Source: JAUWKC01 sp035529895 (GTDB lineage Bacteria; Planctomycetota; Phycisphaerae; Sedimentisphaerales; Anaerobacaceae). From it: a DNA stretch of 64,000 nt. The stretch's first letter is position 1. Every line of letters starts with the position of its first letter. Shown in pieces: positions 1 through 8,839 of the stretch. The position numbers and the translations under genes are program-made. The notes under the pieces are model-generated. The model was not told where the DNA came from and searched no databases. It saw nothing but the letters and a program-made list of their open reading frames with translations. The stretch spans positions 1 through 64,000 of the forward strand of contig DATKVV010000078.1 of NCBI GenBank assembly GCA_035529895.1, read 5' to 3'.

Positions 1-246
1 TTTATTTTGACAACAGAATTTTGAAAGAGCTTGCATTGTCTTATCTCCTGAACGTTACCCTTTATGGGACAACGATTTGTCCCTCGTTCAGGATATCGGC
101 AAAGACAAGCAAAATTATTCAATCATGTTAAGACACAAGGCGAATTTGAGCAAATTACGTTTTTTCGATAATTGGGCCTGTTACGCTTGTTTTGCTTTCC
201 AAAGACAGAGCGATGTGGCGGGGAACTTTGAATCGCCGGGGAGAAT
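1..246. other. Gene-free 5' edge with nested inverted repeat
   Basis: No credible gene. This stretch lies downstream of the response regulator gene, which reads leftwards. Its main content is the nested inverted repeat at 46-93, described separately. The open frame across 77-400 on the plus strand is mostly antisense to the regulator and has no recognisable protein features. Confidence 0.6.
46..93. repeat. Nested perfect inverted repeat (two-tier stem)
   Basis: Outer arms TCCTGAACG (46-54) and CGTTCAGGA (85-93) are perfect reverse complements. Between them sits a second perfect hairpin, GGGACAA (66-72), loop CGAT, TTGTCCC (77-83). Only one base separates the inner and outer arms on the right, against eleven on the left. 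CCC at 58-60 could alternatively pair with GGG at 66-68. It lies about 150 bp beyond the stop of the response regulator. It could be a 3' RNA structure, a processed small RNA, an operator or a dispersed palindromic element. No U-tract follows on either strand, so it is not a classical terminator. Confidence 0.75.
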
Positions 247-1617
247 TTACCCGGCATTTAAGTCTTGGGGAGAAGACTTATTCATTCTCCTGAGCTTTTC
301 CCGCAAGGTCTTGCGGTCGATGCCAAGAATCTCTGCGGCCCGCGTCTTATTGCCTCCGACGCTTGCCAGAACATTGCTGATGTATTCGCACTCCACCTGA
401 GCGAGAGTTCGGGTGAATCCCGCTCTCCGCAGGACTGAGAAACGCATCAGGGAAGGTAAATCAGGCACATCTATTACGTCCCCGTCGGTCATGACAACCA
501 GACGCTGGACTACATTCTCAAGCTCTCTCACATTTCCGGGCCAATTGTAATTCCGAAGACTCTGCATCGCCTTATCGGAAAAGCAGGGCGGCGGCTTGCC
601 TGATTCGCCTGCAAACTTAGTTACGAAATGATTGGCTAATAACAGGATGTCGTCGTCCCTCTCTCTAAGGGGCGGAATGAAAATCGTGATAACATTGAGA
701 CGATAGAATAAATCTTCGCGGAAAAGCCGCTTCGTCACCAAATCATGCAAATCCTTGTTGGTTGCGGCCAAAATCCTCACGTCAACTTTCCGTGCCCGAC
801 TCGAACCCACCATACAAACTTCCCTGTCTTGAAGCACACGCAGAAGCTTGACCTGCATGGCCAGGCTCATATCGCTGATTTCGTCGAGAAAAATCGTGCC
901 GCCGTCCGCAGCATGGAATAAGCCTGCCCGGGATTCGGTTGCTCCGGTGAACGCTCCCTTCACATGGCCGAAAAGTTCACTTTCAAGCAGCCCCTCGGGT
1001 ATACCGCCGCAGTTGACAGGTACAAAAGGCGCCGAAGACCGGGCGCTGCCGTAGTGAATAGCCCTTGCTGCGAGCTCTTTACCTGTACCGCTTTCCCCGG
1101 TAATAAGAACGGTGGCCGAAGTCCCCGTCGCCTTGCCTATCGCTGCAACAACTCTGCCCATCACCTTTGAAGCTCCGATAAGGCCTTTATGGGCCGGGGT
1201 CGTCTGCGCCGACGCGGCTTGCGCGGACCGGCGCAAGTTCAACTTATCCAGAACGCGCCGAACCGCAGACAAAAGCTCTTGGTCGGTAAAAGGCTTCGCC
1301 AGAAACTCCTCGGCGCCCGTCTTGACCGCGTTGACCGCCCCTTCAATCGAGGGATACCCTGTTATCATCATAACTTCCGTGTTCTTGAAGTTCTCCCGCA
1401 CGTGCCGCACCAGGTCGAGGCCGCTGACTTTAGGCATCTTGAGGTCTGTGATGACCAAATCCAGTTGCGTGCCATCAAGAATCTCAATAGCTTCGGCTAC
1501 GCCGGGGGCCGTAAAGACCTGATAGTCCTCTGCTTTCAAATTCCGTCCGAGCACTTCCAGCGTGCTTGGCGAATCATCCACAATCAGGATGCGTTCTATC
1601 GCGGGCGGAGATGCCAT
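247..1617 (-). CDS. Sigma-54-dependent response regulator, NtrC family
   Basis: Cytoplasmic transcription activator of 456 aa with the standard NtrC layout. The receiver domain (about 8-122) has the acidic pair in LIVDD and phospho-acceptor Asp58 in ITDLKMP. The AAA+ domain (about 145-375) has Walker A GESGTGKE (174-181) and the sigma-54 contact loop GAFTGA (221-226). A Fis-type helix-turn-helix lies near the C-terminus (TRAAEILGIDRKTLREKL). The ATG follows the histidine kinase stop with one base between, so the two form an operon and very probably a cognate pair. By family it should contact RNA polymerase-sigma-54 at -24/-12 promoters once phosphorylated. I found no convincing -24/-12 site by eye in this window, so its targets probably lie elsewhere. 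Confidence 0.95.
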   Translation of the reverse strand: MASPPAIERILIVDDSPSTLEVLGRNLKAEDYQVFTAPGVAEAIEILDGTQLDLVITDLKMPKVSGLDLVRHVRENFKNTEVMMITGYPSIEGAVNAVKTGAEEFLAKPFTDQELLSAVRRVLDKLNLRRSAQAASAQTTPAHKGLIGASKVMGRVVAAIGKATGTSATVLITGESGTGKELAARAIHYGSARSSAPFVPVNCGGIPEGLLESELFGHVKGAFTGATESRAGLFHAADGGTIFLDEISDMSLAMQVKLLRVLQDREVCMVGSSRARKVDVRILAATNKDLHDLVTKRLFREDLFYRLNVITIFIPPLRERDDDILLLANHFVTKFAGESGKPPPCFSDKAMQSLRNYNWPGNVRELENVVQRLVVMTDGDVIDVPDLPSLMRFSVLRRAGFTRTLAQVECEYISNVLASVGGNKTRAAEILGIDRKTLREKLRRMNKSSPQDLNAG

Positions 1618-1618
1618 A

Positions 1619-2758
1619 TCAGTTGCCGTCCTGCATTCTGTACGGCTGCTCTACCGGCAGCCGGATTTCGAAACGGGTGCCATACCCTGCCTTGCTCTCA
1701 ACGTCGATTGAGCCGCCATGCGCGGTGACAATCCCGTGAACCACAGGCAGGCCTAAACCTGTTCCCTGGCCGACGTCCTTGGTTGTAAAAAACGGAACGA
1801 ATATTTTCTCGAGAATTTCCTTGCTCATGCCCTTGCCTGTGTCTTCGACGATAAGTGAAACGTAGTGGTCGCAAAATTGTGTTCGAATCGTAATCCTGCC
1901 GGCTCCGGGGATTGACTGCAGGGCGTTGACGACCAGATTTACCAGAACCTGGTTCAATTGCGCGGGGTCGGCAACAATATCGGGCAGATTGGGAGCGAGC
2001 GTTCGAACCAGTTCTATTCCTTCCTTGGCACAGCGAGCCTGAAAGAAATATAGTCCGTCTTCCACTATCCGGTTAAGGTTTACGCTCGTTTTATTGGGCG
2101 GCATTTGCCGGGCAAAGACCAGAAGTTTCTGGATAATCTCTCGCGCCTGCAGGGAAGCAGCCTCAATTCTCTCGATATCCTTTCTTGCTGATGCAGGGAC
2201 TTTCGGGTCCTTTCTTGCCAGCTGCGCAAAGCCGAGAATATTCCCCAGCGGCTCATTCAATTCGTGTGCCACTCCGGCAGCGAGCATCCCGATAGTAGCC
2301 AGCCGGTCGGCGTGCCTGAGCTGGCCATGAAGCTTCAGCTTGTCCTCTTCGGCCTGTTTGCGTTCGATGATAAGTGCGACCTGTCTGGCCACAGCGTCGA
2401 TTAGGCTGCGTTCTTCTTTGAGAAAAGGACCTTCATCAAGTTCGGGCTTTTCGTCCACGTAGACCATCTCGACAACGCCTCTTGGCACATCGTTGACAAC
2501 TATCTCGGCTGTCTGCTTTTGACAGTCTTCACGGAATCCAGTCGTCGCGTGCGAAGTCCCGTCTAGCGTTATTCGGGCAAAGGCCGTTTCGGGATATTGC
2601 CAGGCGGGAGGAAGAAGCTTGACAATACCTCGCAGGACCGCTTCCAGCGTTATGCCTGGCTGGCCGGCTATCTGGGCAATGCCATAAAGACAGCTCAGTT
2701 CCTTTATCCGCTCTCGCAGTGCCGCCTTCTCGGAGTATGACGATTGCTCGTCTGTCAT
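1619..2758 (-). CDS. Sensor histidine kinase (NtrB-like, GAF-type sensor)
   Basis: Soluble histidine kinase of 379 aa. The N-terminal 130 residues look like a divergent GAF domain preceded by a short helix, with no transmembrane segment, so it probably senses a cytoplasmic signal or partner. The HisKA domain carries the phospho-acceptor His165 in GVAHELNEPLG. The HATPase domain shows the N box (NLVVNALQS), G1 box (DTGKGM) and G2 box (GTGLGLPVV). The chosen ATG has GGAG seven bases upstream, and an in-frame GTG four codons earlier is less likely. The response regulator follows directly. A consensus promoter sits about 65 bp upstream. Confidence 0.93.
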   Translation of the reverse strand: MTDEQSSYSEKAALRERIKELSCLYGIAQIAGQPGITLEAVLRGIVKLLPPAWQYPETAFARITLDGTSHATTGFREDCQKQTAEIVVNDVPRGVVEMVYVDEKPELDEGPFLKEERSLIDAVARQVALIIERKQAEEDKLKLHGQLRHADRLATIGMLAAGVAHELNEPLGNILGFAQLARKDPKVPASARKDIERIEAASLQAREIIQKLLVFARQMPPNKTSVNLNRIVEDGLYFFQARCAKEGIELVRTLAPNLPDIVADPAQLNQVLVNLVVNALQSIPGAGRITIRTQFCDHYVSLIVEDTGKGMSKEILEKIFVPFFTTKDVGQGTGLGLPVVHGIVTAHGGSIDVESKAGYGTRFEIRLPVEQPYRMQDGN

Positions 2759-2823
2759 CAATGTCTCCACTCATTCAGGAAAACCACGGATCAGGATTCC
2801 TTGGCCGGTTTTCCTTGTATCAT

Positions 2824-2853
2824 ATTATACTTGTGCTTATAGCATGCTGTCAA
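2824..2853 (-). promoter_or_regulatory. Sigma-70-type promoter for the two-component operon
   Basis: Reading the minus strand, TTGACA (2848-2853) and TATAAT (2824-2829) are separated by 18 bp, a perfect match to both consensus hexamers. The expected transcription start is near 2817, giving a leader of about 60 nt before the kinase ATG at 2758. Confidence 0.7.
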
Positions 2854-2858
2854 TATCC

Positions 2859-3259
2859 ACGATTTGAGGCGACCGGTTCACAACAAACCGGACATTAACC
2901 AATGAAAAGAAGCGGCATTGGTAAGTTATCGCGCCAGACTTGTCGCTTGAAAACTTGTTTTCAGTGGGCGGCGCCGACAGGTCCGGTTAACATGTATCCG
3001 CGGAAAAAGCACCAGAAAGGGAGCATGGCTTGTAAACGCCTCGTAAAAAAGCCGGGCAATTATTTTACACGCATTTTACTTTATTCTCAAGCGACGTTAC
3101 TGCATAATTAATTCAATGAGGAAGGCCGGGTAAAAGGTTAGTTGAAGGCGTGACACTATGATGCTCAGTCGTAAAATGCTTATATGGTTTGAACTAAACC
3201 GTTACTAATGTGTCCGGGTATCTGCACGAAAAATTCTTTTATATTAGGGAGAACATGTC
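2859..3259. other. Intergenic region between two-component operon and broken gene
   Basis: No supported gene. A hairpin with arms CCGGTT (2873-2878) and AACCGG (2886-2891) lies just upstream of the kinase promoter. A weak plus-strand promoter candidate is GTGACA (3150-3155), 16 bp, TAAAAT (3172-3177), ahead of the broken secreted-protein gene. A small hairpin GGTTT/AAACC lies at 3186-3200. Confidence 0.4.
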
Positions 3260-4379
3260 ATGTGTAGTCGGTACTTTTCCGTAATTGTGGTTTTGTGTGG
3301 TATGGTTCTTGGCGCTGCCGGCATGAGTCACGGCCGCCGGCAAAGAAAAAGAAAGCAGTCAACCGCCAAAGGTCTATGTGCCCTACGAGAAGCTGCGGGA
3401 CGTATTCGAAAAGAAACAGCAGGGCGTATTCCTGCCCTACGAGGAATTTCAGAAGCTCTGGCGGGCGGCAGAAGACAGGCCGATGGACGTTTCAGAGGCC
3501 CCATTTGACTACCTTATCAGCATCGCACGATTCGAAGGGAAGGTCAAGGAGGAGCTTGCCACCGTGCGGCTGGAGCTTACGATTGACATTCTCGGCAGAG
3601 GGTGGGTGCAAGTTCCTCTCGGGCTGGGCGAAGCGGGGGTCTCGCAGGCGCAGTTCATTGAGCCCAAAGATACGAAAGTCAAACCTCTGTTGCGGGTGGC
3701 TGACGGCCAGTACGTTCTCGTAACCAGGGGCAAAGGGCGGTACGTGGTGGCACTCGAGCTTGTGCGCCAGTTGAAAACCCAGCCCGGACTGCACGTTTTG
3801 GATTACCGCATACCGTCAGCGGCGGTCACGACTCTCGAACTGGTGATTCCGGAGGAAAACCTGAAGGTGGACGTGGAGCCAATGCTGGCGGCCGCAACGT
3901 CACAGGTTGAGGTGGAGGGCGCTAAGGCCACCCGGCTTCAGGCCTTCCTCGGCTCGGCCAAGGAAGTCCGCCTGAGCTGGAAACCAAAGACCGAGGCGGC
4001 GCCCGAACTTAAGCCGGTGATAGTCTGCGAGCAGTTCCAGCATATCGAGATTGCAGAAGCCCTTATCAATTATGAGGTCAAGATGGACTACAGTATTCAT
4101 CGCGGCGGGGTCGATGCATTCACCATCCAACTGCCCGGCGCATTTCGTATAACCGACGTTTCAGGAGCCAACATTGCAAAGTGGGAAATAGAAACGCCTG
4201 CCGAGGCAGCCGGTCGGCAAGCTCGGCAACTGGCGAAAGTAAAACTTTTTTCGCTGGTAAAAGACCGGTATGCGCTCACAGTATTGGGGCAAGTGAGGCT
4301 TACCGAAGCATGTCCGCCCGTGCCGCGATTTCGCAAGCAGAAAGTTGAAACGCCCCTCCGGCAGGCACTACAAACATAG
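3260..4379 (+). pseudogene. Frameshifted, apparently truncated secreted-protein gene
   Basis: An AGGGAG ribosome site precedes ATG 3260, which encodes a good signal peptide (MCSRYFSVIVVLCGMVLGAAG). That frame then reads nonsense to 3508. The plausible mature protein lies in another frame: from 3327 it reads VTAAGKEKESSQPPKVYVPY and runs open to 4379, ending in a basic tail. A single-base indel near 3320-3330 would join signal peptide and mature part. The body resembles long secreted planctomycete proteins that begin VYVPYEKL, which I recall as considerably longer, so the C-terminus may be lost too. Function is unknown. If the shift is an assembly error the gene could be intact but short. Confidence 0.55.
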
Positions 4380-4694
4380 GCACGCATCAGTAAGACCGTT
4401 GGCCTTGACACTCTGATAAACCGAATCGAGGGCGTGGATTTCCTGAGTCGCCTGAAGCCAAGCACCGACTCTTGTCGTCAAATTAATGCTTGGCTAAGAG
4501 AATCACGCTGGTTACAATTGTCCTGTCGTGAGCAGATAACAAACTCGACTTTGAGCAGGATGTTTTCTCCGGATTCTCATTTTGCGACAAACTGCGACGT
4601 GGAGTCCTTCAGCAACCGGTGTAAGTCATTATCCTTAATGGTCTTATATTCTGCGTAAGGTCCTGAGCAAAAGGATTGAAAGGGGATTAGAACT
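4380..4694. other. Intergenic region, no recognisable gene
   Basis: Short open frames here have no protein-like features and no ribosome site. TATCCT at 4630-4635 matches -10 elements seen elsewhere in the window, but no convincing -35 lies 16-18 bp upstream. Part may be the decayed 3' end of the broken gene before it. Confidence 0.3.
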
Positions 4695-7178
4695 ATGAAG
4701 AGCGTGCTGTTGATGACTCAAGCAGCGTGTCTTGTGATGTGGTTTCAGCCGTCAGGTGAGGGCTGTGCGGCTGAAACGCCGGCAACCAAGCAGTACAGTA
4801 ATTCCATAAGTATGAGACTGATTCGCATCGAGCCGGGAACATTTATGATGGGTATGGAAAGCACGCCGCTGCCCGATGAATTGACGAAACTGGACAATCA
4901 ACCAAAACCCCGCCTCAAGAACGGAGATTACGATGAAACCCCTCGGCACAAGGTGACTATCTCGCAGCCGTTCTACATGTCTGAAACCGAGGTTACCATA
5001 GAACAGTTCCAGAGATTCAGGCCCGATTATCCGGGCTTCAAGGCCCGCATGGACTGCGACCCGTACGCATCGGGAATAAGCTGGTATGATGCCGTCGAAT
5101 TCTGTAAATGGTTGACCGAGAGGGAGGGCAAGCCATACCGCCTGCCCACCGAAGCCGAATGGGAATATGCCTGTCGGGCGGGGACGCAGACTCCGTTTTC
5201 CTCCGGCAATATGCCGCCGGCACATGAAACGGCTAATCCCTGGGGACTCAGGAACATGCACACGGGGGTAAGGGAGTGGTGTCTCGACTGGCACGGGCTT
5301 TATTGCGACGTGCCGCAGACGGATCCGGTGGGCCCCGAAACCGGCTGGACGAAGGTCGTTCGCGGCGGGGGGCTTGATTTCCTCGATGCGCGAACGATGA
5401 GCTTCTACTTCGGCAGAGACACAGAAGGGTGGCAATTGGGAGAAAGCCCTTTTTACGGCCGCTCGGCCAACCGTGCCGCAATCGCCCCGTCTTTCGCTCC
5501 GCCGCCGCCCGAGTATCAGGCCAAACAGATGGAAGGAATAAATCCGCCGCTGCCGCCTGGCCCGCAGTCCCCCTCACCGTATCGCGCCAAAGGCCTGGTA
5601 GGGGGGTGGCACTGCATTGGCTTTCGTGTCGTTCAGGCCCCAATGCCGAAGACAACGCCGGGCGAATCCGAGCCGCCGTTTTTCCAAAGATGTGTAAAGC
5701 AGCGTCGTGAGGGACTGCAGCAGGGGCCGGATATGACTAAACCATATTACAAAACAAGGCGCATATTTCCTTCGCTGACCAAAGAAGAAATGGTCAATAT
5801 CGGCTGGAAAATCGGACTGCCTCCCGGCCTGGGGACAAACCAGCACAACGGTGCGCTGGCGGTGCTGCCCAACGGCGACCTGCTGGCCGTTTATTATAAC
5901 GGGTTTGACGAGAGCGCCCCGGACCTTTCGATACTTGTCGTTCGCCTCCGCCATGGCAGCAACCACTGGGACATCCCGAGTGTCTGGCCCGATTTTCTGG
6001 ACGGCAACGACGCCAGTCCGTTTATCTGGAACGACAACGGCACGATCTGGCTTGGCTGGGGCTGTGCGCACCTTACAGGAGGCTATCCCTTCCAATGGAC
6101 CGTCTCCAAAGACAACGGAGCAACCTGGGGACCGATTCAGTTTCCCGTTTTCGAAAGCCGGCCCGGCGGATACGGCAGACGGCAGCCAATTAACGCTGCC
6201 TTCAGAGGCCCCAACAACACTATATATATAGCCTTTGACGGCTGGGGCTCCACCTCCGGACTCTGGGCCGGCAGAAATAACGGCCAAACCTGGTTCGACC
6301 CCGGCGGCCGAACTCTGGGACTGCATTCCACATTCGTTTTGCTTGATGACAACACCATCCTCGCCTACGGGACACGAAACAGAACTATCGACGGCTTTTG
6401 CCCAAAAAATGTATCGACCGACTGGGGTAAGACCTGGACGGTAAGCAGGTCGCCCATGCCGGGGCAGGGCGGTGGACGGAATCCGATTATGCTGAAACTG
6501 GCCAGCGGACGCCTGTTCTATGTAACTGATTTCGGCAACGCCAGAGACCCGAACGTCACGGGTTTCACTGCACCGGGCGCCTATGCCGGACTGAGTGACG
6601 ACAACGGCCAAACCTGGCGCATAAGGAAGCTCATCGGCGAACAGACACGCAACGAAGACGGCAGCCTTGTTCAAGTAAGGACCGTCGGTTACGTGGGCGC
6701 GGCCCAGAGCCAAAACGGTGTCATTCACTTGGTCACCTCCCGCAATAACCCCGACCTGCATATAGAACTCAATGAGGCGTGGATTCTTGCGGGCGATGAT
6801 TCGGCAAACACGCCGACACCGACAGACCAGACCGGCATTGCTGCCGGCAGCGTCGGCAATTATCAGGAAACATACCCGAGCGGAAAAACCAGGGTCATCT
6901 GGAGCGCGGGCGTCGGCGGGGATGGACGCTATCTGCTTGACGACCAGGAAACCTGGTACTATGAGGACGGCAAAAAACAGTGGGAAGTCAACTATCGGGC
7001 CGGCACTAAGGTCGGCACAGAGACATACTGGGACAAAGATGGCACGAAAAAATGGCAGTGGGAGCACCGTGACGATGGAACCGATGTTTGGACCGTTTGG
7101 GGTCCCGACGGAAAAATCAAAGCACTCTCACATTGGCGCGACAAAAACCTGCTCAATCACACCCTTCCCAACCAATAG
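4695..7178 (+). CDS. Secreted FGE-like domain fused to sialidase-type propeller and MORN-like tail
   Basis: 827 aa with signal peptide (cleavage probably near GCAAE). Residues about 38-330 form an FGE/SUMF1 (C-type-lectin-like) domain, with RIEPGTFMMG at the start, RLPTEAEWEYACRAG in the middle and GFRVV at the end. The cysteines that make true FGE catalytic are absent: the RGGSFLC-type segment reads RGGGLDFLD and the later Cys-containing strand reads SANRAAI. It is therefore probably a binding or structural domain. Residues about 350-690 are a BNR/sialidase-like beta-propeller with four Asp-boxes (SKDNGATW, GRNNGQTW, STDWGKTW, SDDNGQTW). Residues about 730-827 are MORN-like repeats rich in Y/W-x-DG. 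Probably an extracellular or periplasmic glycan-binding protein or glycosidase. Its domain-level paralogue is two genes downstream. Confidence 0.85.
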   Translation: MKSVLLMTQAACLVMWFQPSGEGCAAETPATKQYSNSISMRLIRIEPGTFMMGMESTPLPDELTKLDNQPKPRLKNGDYDETPRHKVTISQPFYMSETEVTIEQFQRFRPDYPGFKARMDCDPYASGISWYDAVEFCKWLTEREGKPYRLPTEAEWEYACRAGTQTPFSSGNMPPAHETANPWGLRNMHTGVREWCLDWHGLYCDVPQTDPVGPETGWTKVVRGGGLDFLDARTMSFYFGRDTEGWQLGESPFYGRSANRAAIAPSFAPPPPEYQAKQMEGINPPLPPGPQSPSPYRAKGLVGGWHCIGFRVVQAPMPKTTPGESEPPFFQRCVKQRREGLQQGPDMTKPYYKTRRIFPSLTKEEMVNIGWKIGLPPGLGTNQHNGALAVLPNGDLLAVYYNGFDESAPDLSILVVRLRHGSNHWDIPSVWPDFLDGNDASPFIWNDNGTIWLGWGCAHLTGGYPFQWTVSKDNGATWGPIQFPVFESRPGGYGRRQPINAAFRGPNNTIYIAFDGWGSTSGLWAGRNNGQTWFDPGGRTLGLHSTFVLLDDNTILAYGTRNRTIDGFCPKNVSTDWGKTWTVSRSPMPGQGGGRNPIMLKLASGRLFYVTDFGNARDPNVTGFTAPGAYAGLSDDNGQTWRIRKLIGEQTRNEDGSLVQVRTVGYVGAAQSQNGVIHLVTSRNNPDLHIELNEAWILAGDDSANTPTPTDQTGIAAGSVGNYQETYPSGKTRVIWSAGVGGDGRYLLDDQETWYYEDGKKQWEVNYRAGTKVGTETYWDKDGTKKWQWEHRDDGTDVWTVWGPDGKIKALSHWRDKNLLNHTLPNQ

Positions 7179-7232
7179 TTTCGCAGGAATTATCTACGCG
7201 TTTCTTAAAAGAAAAAAGGAGCAAAAATCAGA

Positions 7233-8777
7233 ATGGAAATGTTGTCGAAATTGATAAAGCCTCTGGCTGTTTCTGTCGTATTGCTGTCGAGTTTCCCGGC
7301 TTATGCACGAGGGGCCACGGAAGCTCACCCCGAGTATTTGAAGGCTGTCGCCTCTTATGCGGATGCCATGATCAAGCATGGGCGGGATACGTACGGCAGC
7401 GCGAAATCGCCGGTCTTTATCGCCGGAGGTCTGGACCTGAATACGAAAGAGTTTGTCCGGCGGCAGTTGAAGGGACAAGGCATTCGCGAAGGCGACAGGG
7501 CATACGGCGCCAACCCTCATCATGACCTGAATCTTTATCAGATACTGTACGCTCTGACCGAATTGACCGGCGACAAAACGTACCAAGAGGAAGCGGATAG
7601 GGCCCTAAAATGGTTCTTTGAGAACTGTCAGAGCCCCGCTACCGGCCTTTTCGCGTGGGGTGAGCACCTTCACTGGGACGTTGCCGCCGAACAGTGCAAG
7701 GGGCGCGACCTTCACGAATTCTACCGACCCTGGGTACTCTGGGACCGCTCATTCGACGTGGCGCCGCAGGCCTGTCAGGCTTTTGCAAGGGGCCTGTGGG
7801 ACCATCAGATTTACAACCATCTGGGTGACTTCAATCGCCACGCGAAGTGGTCCGAACACGGCCCCGGCAGGAGCTGCAATATCTCACGCCACGCCGGTTT
7901 TTACATCGCGACATGGGGACATGCTTATGACCGAACCAAAGACCCCGTCTTCTTGAAGGCGATTGAGCGCGTCTTGATATTCAAAGAGGCCAGCCGCCAC
8001 CCGGTAACGGGCGCCCTTCCCAGCGACCGCGCAGCGCTTTCGGTGCAGGAGTGGCTTCATTACATTAGCGGACAGGAAATCAAGCTCGAGCATGACCCGC
8101 GCATCGGCGGGCTTCACTCTCACGTGGCCGGGACGCTGTCACTGGCCATAGACCTGCACGAGGCCGCGCAGTTCGTGCCGGGCGAGCTTAAAAAAATGAT
8201 GCTTGACTTCGCGGCAACCGAGGACGGACATTTTCTAAAATACCACGAGGGCCTCGGCGAAGACTCCGAGCATTTGTTTGTGGACCTTGCAGGGGTCAGC
8301 ACGATGAAAGCCTTTGCCGTCGGCCGGTCATATTGTCCAATCTGGGACTTCGAGTATGGCAAGGCCACCGAGGCCCAGGTCGCGATGATATGCTATGAAC
8401 GCTGCCGCCAGCTGCCGCCGGGCGAGATCAGGAACGGCTACCATCGGCTGATTACCGCCTGCGCCAACCGCTATCTGAAGAACGACCCGCCCGCCGGGGC
8501 CGTTCAGAAGCCAGGCGTCATCGGCGATGTTATTATGCTGATGGCCACTGCTTATGAGTTTTCCGCCGACAGGAAATATCTTGAGCGAGCGAATTACTTC
8601 GCTCGCCTCGGCATGGAGAATTTCCTGGATATCTCCCCGCTGCCTCGTGTCGCTGTTGGCTTTGACCATTATGAAGCCATCACCCGCGCCGACACAATGA
8701 TGATGGCCCTGCTCAAACTCTGGCAGACAGAAAACAAACGTGAAACGAAACTGCCGCTTATCTACACAGACCGGTAA
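7233..8777 (+). CDS. Secreted alpha/alpha-barrel protein, putative glycan-active enzyme
   Basis: 514 aa with a signal peptide ending near AYARGA. The rest is rich in paired helices with aromatic and acidic residues (YQILYALTELTGDKTYQEEA, GLFAWGEHLHWD), the look of an (alpha/alpha)6 toroid as in many glycoside hydrolases and polysaccharide lyases. I cannot place it in a numbered family, so the activity is undetermined. AAAGGAG lies 11 bases before the ATG, and ATG 7239 is an alternative. It sits between two FGE-like/sialidase fusion genes on the same strand with gaps of 54 and 62 bp, so co-transcription and a role on the same substrate are likely. Confidence 0.7.
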   Translation: MEMLSKLIKPLAVSVVLLSSFPAYARGATEAHPEYLKAVASYADAMIKHGRDTYGSAKSPVFIAGGLDLNTKEFVRRQLKGQGIREGDRAYGANPHHDLNLYQILYALTELTGDKTYQEEADRALKWFFENCQSPATGLFAWGEHLHWDVAAEQCKGRDLHEFYRPWVLWDRSFDVAPQACQAFARGLWDHQIYNHLGDFNRHAKWSEHGPGRSCNISRHAGFYIATWGHAYDRTKDPVFLKAIERVLIFKEASRHPVTGALPSDRAALSVQEWLHYISGQEIKLEHDPRIGGLHSHVAGTLSLAIDLHEAAQFVPGELKKMMLDFAATEDGHFLKYHEGLGEDSEHLFVDLAGVSTMKAFAVGRSYCPIWDFEYGKATEAQVAMICYERCRQLPPGEIRNGYHRLITACANRYLKNDPPAGAVQKPGVIGDVIMLMATAYEFSADRKYLERANYFARLGMENFLDISPLPRVAVGFDHYEAITRADTMMMALLKLWQTENKRETKLPLIYTDR

Positions 8778-8839
8778 CCGGCCCATTTATGGGTTAATAA
8801 TCTCGCCGTATCGAAAAGAAAGGATCAGTGGAAATAACG

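Noticed and set aside
2902..3111. Small basic 69-codon frame on the plus strand upstream of the broken secreted-protein gene
   Set aside because: No ribosome site, no protein-like pattern, and it crosses the inverted repeats near the kinase promoter.
5574..7067. Long minus-strand open frame (497 codons) antisense to the first FGE-like/sialidase gene
   Set aside because: A shadow of the GC-rich plus-strand gene. No domain motifs or ribosome site, while the plus-strand protein has clear Asp-boxes.
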